From Vespa crabro (taxonomy: Eukaryota; Arthropoda; Insecta; Hymenoptera; Vespidae), in contig NC_060957.1 of the NCBI RefSeq assembly GCF_910589235.1, positions 8,687,662 to 8,751,661 on the forward strand: DNA of 64,000 nucleotides, in the 5' to 3' direction. The notes beneath the pieces are model-generated. The model was not told the DNA's origin. It did not search any database and worked only from the letters and a program-made list of their open reading frames with translations. Shown here in pieces: positions 51,201-63,730 of the stretch. The position numbers and the translations under genes are program-made. Positions within the stretch are counted from its first letter, which is position 1. The number at the start of each line of letters is the position of its first letter.

Positions 51201-54200
51201 GTCGAATAATCGCTTTGATGCTAGTGTGCACACGTAATATAGCATAATGCCTAGTGATACCCTCCCAGACATTATGTTTATTGCTCGTAGATAAAGAAGA
51301 GAATTAGAGAGCGTGGGAGAGAAAGAGAGGGTAAGAATGATAGAGTGAATGAATTAATTTAAAACAAAAAAAAACTAGAAAATAATGACAAACTGACAGA
51401 CGACGGACTATCAAATCGACTAGACCAATAGATGGACAAAAAGGCTGATAAAAAAATGAGAGATGGTATGTTGTATGAATATGTATGTATGTGGTATGCT
51501 TGTGTGAAGCGAACGAGATAGGGAAGAGTGTGCGTAAGACAGAGACGGATGAAAGAATATAATTGGCGACTAATAGATGTGTGGTATTGTGTTTGTTACA
51601 GCCGAGACGATATGCGGCACGACAGGTACGCTATTGCTGCATTTTGAGTAGATTTGATTCGATTGGAACAGGTGATTGATTGTGTGCCTGAGCAATGAGT
51701 GCAAATCTGTAGTTATTTGCTGAAGGTTTTACCATCGATCCGTTATTTCTGTTCACATAAGATCCCTTTTTGCAGAGATAGTGTGAACAGAAACACGAGG
51801 ACTGCATCTAGCTACAAGCAATCATTGCCCAGGTACATACATCCAATGTTACGCTCTAAAGATACATCTTTATTTATTCAATTTTTATTGTAATATTGCA
51901 TTATTCGTCATTCTTGCGTTTTTCGTTAAATTTTTCGCTATATTAATGTAAAGTCAGGTCCAAGACAAACCTGCTTATTTTAAAAGAATCATGCAGATAA
52001 TACCAATTTATTTTCCTTTTTTAGATATGGACCACCAACACGCACCGAGTATCGCCTCACCGTGGAGAATCTGTCAAGTCGTGTCAGTTGGCAGGTAAGC
52101 TGTATATTTACAATTTTCATACTTATAAATACTTCAACGTGAGTTTGATTGCTACTCGAGGTTCCAGATAGAGCAGTGCACCCGATGTGTTCGTTATATC
52201 ATAACACAAGGCTCTGTATTTTCTATCCCGAGTCGAACCAAACTTACTTTCTGCATTAGTATTAATATTTTATATTTGCTTTTCTTTTATCGCTTTTATG
52301 TTCGATTACACATGAAAGAACTCTTTCTCGTATTCAAAGATGTACATTTTGATCAAGTAAGTCTGTGGCATTCAAAATGAGATCTCTTAGATATGGATGA
52401 ACATTTCAACGCAAGATACGAGGTCGATACTTTAATAAAAAAAGACACACGCGCGCGCGCAAAAGTTACATCAAACAGAGATATAAGAGGAGCTGCAAGA
52501 GAAGGAAAAAGAAGAGTATTTTTCACGATAAGGAATATATCGTTATATAGAGATGATCTATGGAAGAGCATATATTTTATAGATAAAGAAATACTAGTAG
52601 AGGATAATATAACTCACGCATCGTAGACGTTCTGTGCTTTCTTCGCACGAAGAAACAAGGCTAAGGAAAACCATACGGAGAAGAAGATTCATATACGTTG
52701 CCAAGGGCAGTGTGCAAAGTGTGCAAGCGATGTGGGAAATACCAGGACGCATTCGAGATGTTGCAAAACTAAGCCAAGAAAAATTCTATTCAAAGAAATG
52801 TTGGGAGACGAGCAAAACGCAAATCATTTTGCGTATTTATATATATATATATATACATATTATATATATATGGACCAAGTCTTACTTGATCAATTTACAT
52901 TATATAAAATATACGTCTATCGTTGCACTTTCCGGATGATTGGTTGTCTCTTTCGCTGAAAAAAAAAAAATAAATAAATAAAAAAAGTATATATATATAA
53001 AAGAAAAAAAAATTCTCGATCGGTCGGTCGGTTTTTGATAACTCTCGGACGTTACTTTTTCAATTTATTATTTTATTTACGTTCGGCCAGCAGTTGAGGA
53101 AAAACAATAAAATTGATCTTCTTTCCGAAGAGCCATATCCTCTTCGCCGAGGAGGGGCGACCGGTAGGGCCAATAGACTGATGATGTGCGATGATAAAGA
53201 TGACAATGGGCCCGCCTTGAGGTCAAGTGACACCAGATTGGTTTCTGAGGTGTGTCCCGGGTGAGAGAGAGAGCCGCGAGAGACACTGGGTACACCTACT
53301 ACCTATCTACCACCTACTACTACTTGCGCACAGTGATACGTGGTGAAACCCAGTGATACGCCCCAGTGATATATTCTCTTACATACTTCGATCCTTTCAT
53401 CGTAACCACTGGGGGAGCGTCCGTTCGTCCGTCTGCAAGCACGAACATGCCTTTGACCTGCTTATTTCTATACATTGGAAATAACTGTTTTACTCTTCAG
53501 TCTTTACTTATTATCACCTTTATCACCAACGAGTCATGATTTTATCCTGTATTACAAAACCGACATTATTACTTACTACTACTACTACCACTACCACCAA
53601 CACTACTACTACTCCCATCCAACATCATCATCGTCATCACCATTACCACTGGTACTACTCTTCTACGACTGTTACTGCTACTGGTACGGCACCAATCTAG
53701 CCATCTAGTAAGTCAGGCAGCAGCCACCCATGAGAGGGCATACATGCGGGCCGAAACCCGAACCAACCGCGACTGCGCCACACAGATCCGTTCGACCCGA
53801 CCAAGCGCCCTGCGTCTGGCCTTTCTCTCTGTCCGTAAGCAAGGTGGTGCCTGGGCCCAAGGTAAATGCGTCACCTTAAACGAGTGTACTCTTCTTAGAT
53901 ATATATCTATTATATCTATATACACTTACACACATGATAATGTTTATTATTCATATACATTGTCTCATTAACTTTTTTTACTGTGCACCATAGTTCAGTA
54001 CAGCTATCGTTATATATCATGTATATGCATATATAAAAATATATACATGTATGCATATGTACATAGATATATCCATTGATAGTTTTTGGAATTTGGAGCC
54101 CTGCACACGCAAGAGACAGGAGACAGGAGACTATACATAGCTATGACATTACTGTGCTCGAAATTAGGCATCCATTCGTTATAGAATAAGACACGTGTTA

Positions 54201-56313
54201 ACTACGTTCATTTCTCTGTCTTATTTATTTATCATTTTTTTTTGTTTTTGTCTTTCTTTTTCTTTTTTTTTTTTAAACTTGATTATGTATATGAATATTC
54301 CTGATAATCGTATACTGTTGTCATACGCAAATTTTACCCTTTAAATTCTGATTCAGTCGTGTAAGATTATTCAAAAGTTTTTACTTGAAATCTAGAAATA
54401 ATACCAACTTTTCTTTATGCAAGACAATTTAACGACAGAAATTCAAGTTTTTAAATAATATAAATAAGAACAAAGGTAATTTCAGAAAGAAAAATATAGA
54501 CGAATCTCAAAATGGGGGAAGGATTGGCTATACTCCCTCGTTACATTGCTCTGTCTTCCATTTGTACAAAGAGGTATGATGTCGTTGAAAAAGAGAAGCT
54601 ACATCGTGGATCCAAGGATACACAAGGACCCCAAGTTAGAAACAGCGAAAATTTACTGGTGTTCATGAACAAGAGTTACCTACAGCATTAAGCCGTACCT
54701 GGTTCCCACATATATGAACAAGCACAGATATCGATGAGTTACCTGATGAGAAGATGCTACTAATATTTTCTATGAATATCAAAGAAAGAACTGCAGGAAT
54801 TACGAATTAAAAAAAAAAAAAAAGAGGGAAGTTATTCTATGGACAAAAGCTGCCATCTCATAACATTCACCAAGGGAATATCAATGAAGTTTGACTTGTT
54901 CAAAAGAACGATATTTGGAACTTCGGAGTCTACGTTTGGGCGATGTTCGTCGATGTAACAAGAATCCGGTGTTATAATCATCTTCCCGTTACGAGGATTT
55001 TTCTTTATTTTGCGATATAAGATATAGACTTGGGAGCGATCACTGGTGCGGTGGACTTTATTTATAGTCTTTTTTTTCTTCTTTTTTTAAATATTTTTTT
55101 GTAATAATATTAAACATTCATTTTCATATTTTTGTGTATTTCAGTGATGTTGCAAAGCAGTATATCTTGAATAGACAATAGTGATGCTGTATCCTTAAAT
55201 TTTGTTGTGTAGACACTCCACAGGTTTTTTTTTTGCAATAGTTAGAAGAGATTCTGCATCATGTTTGTCATATGGCTATAGATAGAAAGGATACTGTAAT
55301 TTATATTATTATGTATGATCAACTGTGAGCCACTTTGCAGAAATTTCAATGAAATTATACGTGTAATTATACGATTGAAATGCACTGAAAAAAACTAAGT
55401 TTTTACGTAATAAGATCAAGAAATTTTTTCTGCAAAGTGGAGATATTTAAAAAATGAATAATAATAAAATGTATAAAGCATTGAATTGCATAAAAAGAAA
55501 GGTTGCATCAAATGCAGATACTAAATTCGAGCACGTGATCTTCAACATTATTCATATGTGAAGATACAGATAGATGATAGGTCATGATACATTGTTTTTT
55601 TTCTTTAGGATTATATTTAGGTTGCCTTTATAAACGGGAAGATCTCTAATAGGATTATAATGTAACAGTGCACAGGATACATATTAATCTTTGCGATAAA
55701 TCAACCTAGGAACACATTCTAGTAAAGTTTAATCGCAATTATTATTTGTAAATTTTGCAGCTGTTTGAATTACTGCGATATATTGATTATATTTTTTTAT
55801 GTAACGCTTAGGATTTGAAGGATTATATGCGACAAGCTGGAGAAGTAACTTACGCAGATGCACACAAACAACGCAGAAATGAAGGGTAATGTTACAAAGC
55901 AATCCTACACTTATTATACTGTCATGCATATTTTGAATTTCGAATGTGATTGATAAAATGTTTATTCTGATTACAGAGTTGTAGAATTTGCTACATATTC
56001 AGACCTGAAAAACGCTATAGATAAACTAGATGACACAGAATTGAATGGACGTAGAATCAGGCTTATCGAAGACAAGAGGCGCGGTCGTCGTTCAAGATCT
56101 TCGAGTTCGAGATCCAGATCACGATCGCGCTCTCGATCTCGTCGCCGATCCCGCTCCCGCTCAAGGTATAATCGTCGTTCTCGAACCCGATCAAGGTACT
56201 GTCGGGGGCGATACAAGTCTCCTACTTATTTTTATGTTATTTATTATCCCTTACATTTTACATATTTGTTTATCATCACATTAGAATCCCAAATATTTTA
56301 ATTATACACCATA

Positions 56314-56373
<60 letters not shown>

Positions 56374-57493
56374 TGTGTGTGTGTGTGTGTATGTCTGTGT
56401 ATATATATATAATTTCTTTATTTAATCCAAATCTGCTTATATTCTGAATAATATAAGTAGATTTTTTTCTTTATATATATATATGTAATCTATAAGTAAT
56501 TATTCTAGAAGTGCTATTTAATTTCTTTACATTGACATATGTATGCCATGTAAAACTTATTGTCCTTAATTGGACTTATTGTATTTCTTTGATTATCAGG
56601 AGCCGCAGAAGCTCTCGTAGTCGCAGCCGACGAAGCAGTCGTTCAAAATCAAGAGCACACTCAAAATCTAAATCAAAATCCAAATCCAAGTCCCCCGAAC
56701 GTAGTCGCTCACGTTCAAAGTCAAAGTGAGTATCAAATTATTTCTTTTTTTGACGTCTAGCTTTCGTATTTGAATTTTTATCAAATCAAATCACATCGTG
56801 TTATCCGTTCATATATTTGTCTTTGTTTGTTTCATTTCTTGCGTACTTGTTGATAACTTCATATTCCCATTCTGATATTGGCAGTGCTTTGGGCTGGGTA
56901 CATGCCTTGAGCTCTCATGCTTGTTCACATATAATGCGCAATCAATCATCATGCGCAAGCTTGGAAAAAGAGTTCCTTTGTATTTCATTAAGTTTTTCTC
57001 TTCTTTATTTGAACTATAATTTTACAGATCAAGAGACCGCTCAAAGTCGAAATCTAAGTCAAAGTCCAAATCCAGATCTCGTTCTAGGTCCAAGGCTGAG
57101 AGGTCAAAATCCAGGTCGCAGTCCAAATCAAAAGCCAAGTCTCCCTCAAAGTGAGTCTTTCTCGCTAAATTGAATTTTGCGTTTCCGTGTCTTTATTGTA
57201 ACGTAATGAACTAAATTAGCGAGTTGAAAATGTATGACAGAGAAATGCAAATAGTTAAATCAATTCTAGTAGCGCAAGAAATAAAAATGTTGTGTTTTAA
57301 TTAAAATGAACCTTTGATTTATACATTTTTCGTTATATTATTTTATAGGGATAGATCCAGCCGTGAACGATCGAGAGGCGACAGGTCCCGATCTCGATCA
57401 GGAAGCAAACATAGCAAAAGTCACAGTCCCTCCCATTCGCCTATGAACGGAGATAAATCACCAGAAAGCAACAAACAAAAAGTTGTTGACTGA
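48168..57493 (+). CDS. B52: SR splicing factor, B52/SRp55 (SRSF4/5/6) type, with alternative exons
   Basis: Serine/arginine-rich splicing regulator, nuclear, binding pre-mRNA through two RRMs and recruiting spliceosome parts through its RS tail. Shared exons: 49155-49225, 52025-52094, 55812-55885, 55977-56195 (or 56165), 56600-56725, 57028-57150, 57349-57493. Alternatives: A 48168-48290 or B 48327-48452; 4a 50506-50586 or 4b 50616-50711; microexon 51602-51625; exon 51776-51832. B+4b+both small exons gives 376 residues, all in frame. RRM1 has RNP2 VYVGGLPY and RNP1 NGYGFVEF; RRM2 has the SR hallmark SWQDLKDYM and YADAHKQRRNEG. The rest is RS/KS dipeptides ending NKQKVVD. Exon B plus the shared exons match Drosophila B52 and human SRSF6 closely. 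Transcription diverges from Ino80. Confidence 0.93.
48326..48452 (+). other. B52: SR gene alternative first coding exon B (canonical)
   Basis: Acceptor TTGTTTTTTTTACAG, then ATG at 48327. It encodes 42 residues with RVYVGGLPYGTRERDLERFF and IKNGYGFV, then donor GTAAGT, phase 0. It is the version closest to Drosophila B52. Its probable branch site CTAAT (48297-48301) lies inside the 35-nt gap, only a few bases from the donor of exon A. Confidence 0.92.
50506..50586 (+). other. B52: SR gene alternative exon 4a
   Basis: Acceptor GTGTTTCAG, donor GTAAGC. Joined to the shared exon (phase 2) it reads GER-VAVEIARG, the last strand of RRM1, then a Gly/Arg/Ser linker (VSGRRGDRGYGRSRSWRD). It is 81 nt, so it leaves the same phase as exon 4b. 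Its acceptor tract is G-rich and weak, and a purine-rich stretch (about 50300-50465) precedes it. Intron retention gives TAA at the donor. Confidence 0.8.
50616..50711 (+). other. B52: SR gene alternative exon 4b
   Basis: Acceptor TCTTGTTACAG, donor GTAAGA. It reads GER-ITVERARGTPRGSD, the last strand of RRM1, with a linker rich in Gly, Arg and Tyr. It is 96 nt, the same phase as 4a. Only 29 nt separate it from exon 4a. Retention gives a stop right after SRRSA. Confidence 0.85.
51602..51625 (+). other. B52: SR gene 24-nt microexon
   Basis: Flanked by acceptor GTTTGTTACAG and donor GTACGC. In the phase set by exon 4a or 4b it reads (A/N)RDDMRHD and hands on the same phase, so it can be skipped or included without frame change. 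Its position matches the inter-RRM linker. Confidence 0.7.
51776..51832 (+). other. B52: SR gene 57-nt linker exon
   Basis: Acceptor CCTTTTTGCAG, donor GTACAT. It reads DSVNRNTRTASSYKQSLP in the gene's frame and joins to RYGPPTRTEYRL, the start of RRM2. As a multiple of three it could also be skipped. Confidence 0.75.
52095..55811 (+). other. B52: Long SR gene intron between the RRM2 exons
   Basis: A 3.7-kb intron, the largest of this gene. GC-richer patches at 52.4-52.75, 53.1-53.5 and 53.7-53.9 kb stand out; the last has donor-like GTAAGT (53708), GTAAGC and GTAAAT. It could hide a stop-containing poison exon of the type used by SR genes for autoregulation. No exon was confirmed. Confidence 0.5.
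56166..56195 (+). other. B52: Tandem alternative donors, 30 nt apart, in the RS exon
   Basis: TCAAG|GTATAA at 56165/56166 and TCAAG|GTACTG at 56195/56196 both leave phase 2. Using the second adds ten residues (R-YNRRSRTRS) to the RS domain. The next exon (GAGCCGCAG...) reads in frame after either. Confidence 0.55.
56311..56399. repeat. AT then GT microsatellite in an SR gene intron
   Basis: A long AT run passing into GT units, between the two RS exons. A second AT run follows shortly after. Confidence 0.9.
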
Positions 57494-58140
57494 ATGATGA
57501 AGGGATTTTTAAACGGAACTTAACGCCAATCTTCCGTTATTTTTCTTTTTCTTTTTCTTTTTTTTTATATTGATTCATATTCAAGAAGCCGATTTGATTT
57601 AATTGATAGCGAATATACAGACTCCATGGTGTTTAAACATCGTACATGACGAAAGAAATGTGTCCTATACATTTTTCGACAGAAAAAAAAATATTAAATG
57701 CTACAGCATTAATCGCCTACATAATTGGCTTGAAAGTAATATTATATTTAATTAAACCAATTCAGTATCATTGGTTCTCTGTTTATTGTAAATTACACAA
57801 AAACATTTTATAAGCCATCTCACAAGTATCTAGGAAATTAAGGTTTCTTTGTACCTTAAACGGTCTCTACACATTTTGGATGTATCACCGTATACATAAC
57901 ATAGGGAACCCCTTATAATGGCTTTTTGTATATATTGCTAAGAGTTACTTTACACTAAGAAGATAATATGTGATGTGTATTAAATTTTAGAAATAAGAAA
58001 CATCAGATTATCAATAAAGCACTTGTGTCAATCCATTTTTTTAAATATTCTCGCAAGTGTTCCCTTATGTTTCTTCATTTCGAATGTAGTTTGGTTTCAA
58101 TGTGAAAATACTTTAAATAAAGTGCATAATATTCTTCTAT
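57494..58140 (+). terminator. B52: SR gene 3' UTR with two polyadenylation signals
   Basis: AT-rich sequence after the TGA at 57491-57493. AATAAA occurs at 58013-58018 (in ATCAATAAAGCACTT) and at 58116-58121, each followed by GT- or T-rich DNA, so alternative 3' ends are likely. Confidence 0.6.
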
Positions 58141-59199
58141 TTTGTCAATGTATTCTATTAGTAACCTATTAGTATCATATTTTTTTCATAAAATCAAAAA
58201 TTAAATCAATTTTAAGTAAAAATAAAATTAAGATAAACTATGTAACTATATATAATGAACTATATATAACGATTAAATTTTACAAATGGTTATAATATAA
58301 TGATTTCATATATTAAAAAAAACAATTGTTATCATGTAAATTTATATAAATTTATTTGATTTATTGAGAAATACAAGTATTTGATTTAAAAATACACAAA
58401 TATATTTATACATACGCAGTTAAATTGTGTTATGGAAATAAGTTAATTAAGAAAATGTGTTTGTTTCACTATTCACGGTATAATCTACAAGCATTTTTGT
58501 GAACCAAGATATCCCCGCAGTCTGCCACATGACGCGCAGCTGGAACGATGACGATGCGGTGAGTCATCCTAAGCCATCAACCCTCATCTTCTGAAATCCC
58601 CCTGTATACCGCAAATAGTAACAACGGTTTCTCTCATGCCCTTAGCAACGAGAAGTTAAATCTAGCGAAAAAGAGTACCAATGAATGCATACTAACCCTT
58701 AGTGACTATAATAATACTCAGCATCAAGCTCTCTAGAAAATATTTTCTTAAGATTTTTCCACTCTTTTTACGCATATCACTTTCTTATTTTATCAATACG
58801 TAATTGTGAATAACAACATATAATAAGAAATGATGTTACTCTGCTTCATATAAAATAATGATATATCATTGAAAATTATAATACCTATTAATAATTTCCT
58901 ATCATAAAATATCAATATTATTATTATTATTAGGATCACAATAATGGTATAAATCTTCAAAAGATCGATAATTACAGTATATAATAATCTCAATGTACTA
59001 TATGACATATAGATTGAAATTTGCAGAAATAATAAATTAATTAAATAAAATAAGTTTTAAAAATTATTATTATTAAATAAAAGTCGTAATGTTAATTTTC
59101 CGTGAAATGAATAATATGTCGAAATAAATGATCTAAATACATATCTCTAGATAAAATCAAGATAAATCATAGTTATCGAATTAGTTACAATGGCAGCAC

Positions 59200-59457
59200 T
59201 ATCGCATCAGAACGAAGAAGGGAGCATCGTAGGCGCTCGGTGATTGGTTCGTAAGAGAAGAATGGGGATACGGGGCCCGCAGGAGTGGTGGAAGTTTTCT
59301 CTCCTCGGCCGCTGTACCTGATTGCGTGGCGTCACGCAGAAACACTAACGGATCAGTCGGCGTGCCGTTTAGTTCTTGTCCTTGAATTTTCGTCTGGCCT
59401 ACGTGTATTCTCCCACACCGTCTCAAGTCTTATAGCAGTGATAATCGACGACGACAG
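59200..59457 (+). promoter_or_regulatory. Possible promoter and noncoding first exon
   Basis: A GC-richer island contains GATTGG (inverted CCAAT) at about 59241, TCAGTCGG initiator-like sequence at about 59353, and ends in GACGACGACAG|GTCAGTG, a donor-like junction at 59458. If real it belongs to a plus-strand gene continuing past the right edge. There is no coding evidence. Confidence 0.25.
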
Positions 59458-60263
59458 GTCAGTGATCCCTACTTCTCATATTTATTGTTTTAATCATTCA
59501 CAACGAATCATCACATACTCCTTTTAACATTCTACCGGCTCGAGCCGGCATATTTAGAAATATCGAGTTTATTACGCCGGTGAAAAGTAATTATATTTTT
59601 ACGTTGTTCCTATTACCCTCTTCCCTTCTTAAATTTTTTCTAAAGTATCGATGTTATATGTAAATAATTTATTATTAAAGAGCGAAGATTTGCCGGTTTA
59701 ACCAGAGAACAAAAAAGAAAGAAAAAGAGAGAGAAAGAGAAAGAGAGATAGAGAGAGAAAAAGAGAGAGGGGTGTGGTCGATATCATGTAAAACTAAGTA
59801 TTAAGTAAAAGCTTCGTATTGAAGTTTACAATTTGTCTCTCATGTAATATTTTTAATCCGTCTCATTCGATTTTCTTTTCAATAAACCAATTGTTCCGCG
59901 CGAAATTATCGGACAAAGACGGTCGAATGGGAAAGGGCGTGGTTTTGACAGATGCAGAAGAACGCCTATCAAACATACTGATTCGTTTTTTCATCGATGC
60001 ATTAAAATATATTATTGTCGATAATACTCCATTCTCTTATTTTCTTCTTTCTTCAAAATTTAAATTCCGTATACGTTTTCCAGCTTACATAGGCGCACTG
60101 TTACCAAGGCAACGATGCCATATAATAGAATATTCTTTTTTTAAATTTCAAATGAATTCCTTTCAAGTTACTGTCAAACGGAACGGAATTATAAATTTAG
60201 CCGAATATATTTCGAGGCCGCTGCGTTAACCGTGACCATGAAAAGGGAGTTCGAGTAGATATA

Positions 60264-60468
60264 CAGGGTGTCTCATTTTATACGCCAATGATTGTTGATT
60301 TATTGTTAAAATTATTAATAATATAAAAGAATATTTTAAGAATAAATATAAAAGAGTTTTTGAGAGTTTAAAAATTAATTGAAATTATCAAGATTTTTAC
60401 AAATATCAGCTACCTTCCATAAAATCGATTATATTTCTATGAACCTATTGAGATGTAGTAACCTCCTG
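60264..60468. mobile_element. Possible short element with CAGGGTGT end
   Basis: Starts CAGGGTGTCTCATTTTATAC after TA, the same terminus as the transposon at 2641. The proposed right end (ACCTCCTG|TA) matches only weakly, so this may be a truncated copy or a chance boundary. Confidence 0.35.
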
Positions 60469-60516
60469 TATATACACATATACACGTATATTTACTAGAG
60501 GGAATATGTGTGTATA

Positions 60517-60558
<42 letters not shown>

Positions 60559-60764
60559 GAAATGGAGTCGACGAACCCCACTACTCGAATCACCCTATGC
60601 CAATCGATGAATCCGTCTGCGTCGTGTCGTTGGCCCCCTCTCGAAGAACACCACCTCTTCTCCCCCACATCGAAATTCTATCGAAGCGTGCTTTGAACTC
60701 AAACGATTTAACGATCTTTGGGGTAGTTTCAAGAAAAGGACCGTTCTAAATTTAGATGTTTTTT

Positions 60765-60821
<57 letters not shown>

Positions 60822-62387
60822 GCATACATACATATACATAGACATATGTATATATATATATATTTTTTAGTGAATGAATCATTCCAAATTCCCATAGCTA
60901 GATACGTACCTGAGCTTTCGCAGAACCGTTCGATACGGCGCGCGTGCGCGCACTCCAGGGTTCGTTAGCCGTCACGGTCGCGCACGAAAGAGAGAAAGAA
61001 CATTAACGTTTCGTCTCTCATTTTACATGCAACGACGATCTTTGCACATATGTATGTATATACGTGTATCCTGCATACGTGTATATGCTTTTTTCTTTCT
61101 CTCTCTCTCTCTTTCTCTCTGATTTTTTCATACATACACATGTGTGTATATATATATGTATATAGATGCATAGTTCAACCCACCGGTCGATACGCGTATA
61201 TATGTAGATATAAACGTGTGTGCTTACCTAAGTACAGACCGTTTCAAACGAACTCTAAATTTACTTTGTTATCCCTTTTCATTCATTTACGACATCAAAG
61301 GTTTGTCATACTTTTTTTTTTTTATATAGATATATGATATATTAAATATAATTAAATTAACATATTGCAATAGAATTTACGATTTGATTTATTTCAATGT
61401 TTAATTACTGTTTGAATTCGATCGTCTGTTGGGGAAAAAAGATAAAAATACAGTGAGTGGCCACGCCCTGTCGCTACAACGACGATACGACGGATTAATG
61501 AATTTGTACTAAAATAATGAACGCCATGGAAAATATTAAGTTGGAAAGATACCATTTTTTCATTCTCCTTACATATTTATATATATATATATATATGCAT
61601 GCATATTTTTACATACATATATTTTTGTTAATATCGTATCAATTAACGCCATACATACATATATTTTCAATCCCGAAAAAGGTAATATAAAGTGAATAAT
61701 ATGAAACAAACTGTACATAGGTATAAACACGTATCTCAATGTACGTCGAAGAAGTCCAGCATTAAATGCTATTACCCAAGTTAATTGGTTGCCGCGTAAA
61801 CTGGTTGGTTGCCAGCTGTAAGATCTCATTTGCCTGATGTACCTGTTATTTCCAAATATTTCTTTCTTTTTTTCTTTCTATTTCTTTTCTTTTTTTTTTT
61901 GTTTTCTTTGATAATGTTTTTCGAAGCCTTCGCGCGTATCATCACACACACACACACATATATATATATACATATACGTACAAATTACTTGGACTTCTCG
62001 ACCGACTCTAAAAGATAAATGGATTCGAGTGTATCTCTTATGTTAGACGATCTCGCATACTTTATCCAACGAATATGGAAGTAACGAGATGTTCAGATTC
62101 AGTAAAGTGCGCAGTAGGCCGTTCATATTTAAGGATGAAGAGGGTGATTCACTCGTTCAACCGAAGCAACGAGCGTCCTGTAAACCGGCATGGATTGTCG
62201 TTCCGTGCAACCTAGTTTCCTTATTAACTTGCCGCTCTCCTTTCCTCGCCAGATGCATTTGACCGAGAAAATTCGCATGAACTTGCAGAATGATTTCTCC
62301 GGATCTTCATCAAATAATATTACCATCTTGTCGACATTTTATTTAACGTTGAGAAAACGAAAGAAACTTGCTGTGTAATGTACGCTA

Positions 62388-62568
62388 GGTGTCCTAGTTG
62401 AGTTGAATATCTTCGTTGTTTTTGATGACACGGATAAATCTCGCTGAAACAAATTGCACGGTTCGAACGTGATGAAAATATGATTACATACAAAATGATC
62501 TTTTCCAAGGTAATCTTTATCATTAGAACGGAGAGATATACAAGATGATCAAATCAAATAGGACATCT
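62388..62568. mobile_element. 181-bp MITE-like element
   Basis: The left end GGTGTCCTAGTTGAGTTGAA and the reverse-complemented right end GATGTCCTATTTGATTTGAT match over about 28 bp, with TA at both flanks. It is noncoding. Its termini differ from those of the 12240 element, so it is another family. Confidence 0.6.
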
Positions 62569-62836
62569 TATGTCCTAAATTATAGGTTAACTATTAAACG
62601 ACTGAACTTTTCTTTTATACAGTTTTTTAGAAATATTAATATTTTATTTATTACGATTATTTTAAATTGTGTAAAGTAATTTTTACATATATAAATATAT
62701 AAATATATTTATCTCGTACGAGTGAGATTTACTTTTTCTTTATCCACTTGTATACCGTAAGGCTATCAAGATATCGCTTGTCTTTACGTCTTACCGTTAC
62801 GTGCAACCATACATACACACAATATTATTCCATACA

Positions 62837-62891
<55 letters not shown>

Positions 62892-63702
62892 CACCTGAGA
62901 TACACGTACACATTCATGTAATATCGACACCCACGTATATTTGGAAAAATGTGCAATGTATAGCCAACTGTATATACAATGGCACCTGAAAATAATTCTG
63001 CATTCTTTCGAACTGATCGTGTTTTTTTTTTAACATTCTGAAGTTGTAAATAAATGTAAAAAAAAAAGAGAAGAAGAGAAAAGCAAGAAATGTATGTGAT
63101 ATGATTTATATGATTAAAAATCTATTTATTTAATTTCAAACAGTATAAGATCATTTTTGTGAGTCACTCTAAAGGACGTGAACATACTCTTGCCTCGCAT
63201 ATAATGCCTCTCTTCGATTCTCTCTCTCTTTTTCTCTCTTTTTCTCTCTCTGTCTATAACAGGCATACAAGCGACTACCATATAAGGACCTATACAGTCT
63301 TGTCGATGCTGACCCACCATTCGTGAGAGAGAGCATATCCCTCGAAACTCTTTCTCGGTCTTCGAGGATCGTCTTTCGTACTCCCGATATTTACAACATG
63401 GCTTTGTTCAAAAGTTCTGTCACGAATATTCTATTTTAGACAGACGCGAAGCCTCTTAAGAATCTTTTTTGTTTTTTTTTTTCCTAAATTACACTCCAGT
63501 AAACTTTACACAATAACCGATTAAAAATACATGTATTCGTGTACTTATATTTCGTTGATGAGCGCACATATGTGTCTGCGGTTTCATGTAAGACACATTA
63601 CACGATCTTGTAACGATTTGATACGGCTTCGGTGTACTATATCAGAAGATCTTTATACAAATGTTGCCATAGAAACTTCAGCGAACGTAATTTCGTTTGC
63701 GT

Positions 63703-63730
63703 TAAAAAAAAAAAAAAAAAAAAAAAAAAG
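63703..63730. repeat. Poly-A tract
   Basis: A run of about 27 A residues followed by AT-rich, A-heavy DNA. It could be a retroposon tail, but no element body was recognised upstream. Confidence 0.7.

Noticed and set aside
53150..53260. TGATGATG ... CTGA as a second snoRNA candidate in the SR intron
   Set aside because: The flanks do not pair outside the boxes, which C/D snoRNAs require.
54512..54691. A 59-codon ATG frame in the long SR intron
   Set aside because: Composition is protein-like, but no family, no splice link in the right phase and a length compatible with chance.
58530..58610. Possible C/D-box snoRNA (GATGA ... CTGA) or a first coding exon (ATG ACG CGC AGC then GTGAGT)
   Set aside because: The C box is imperfect and no terminal stem forms; for the exon idea there is no downstream partner exon in the window.
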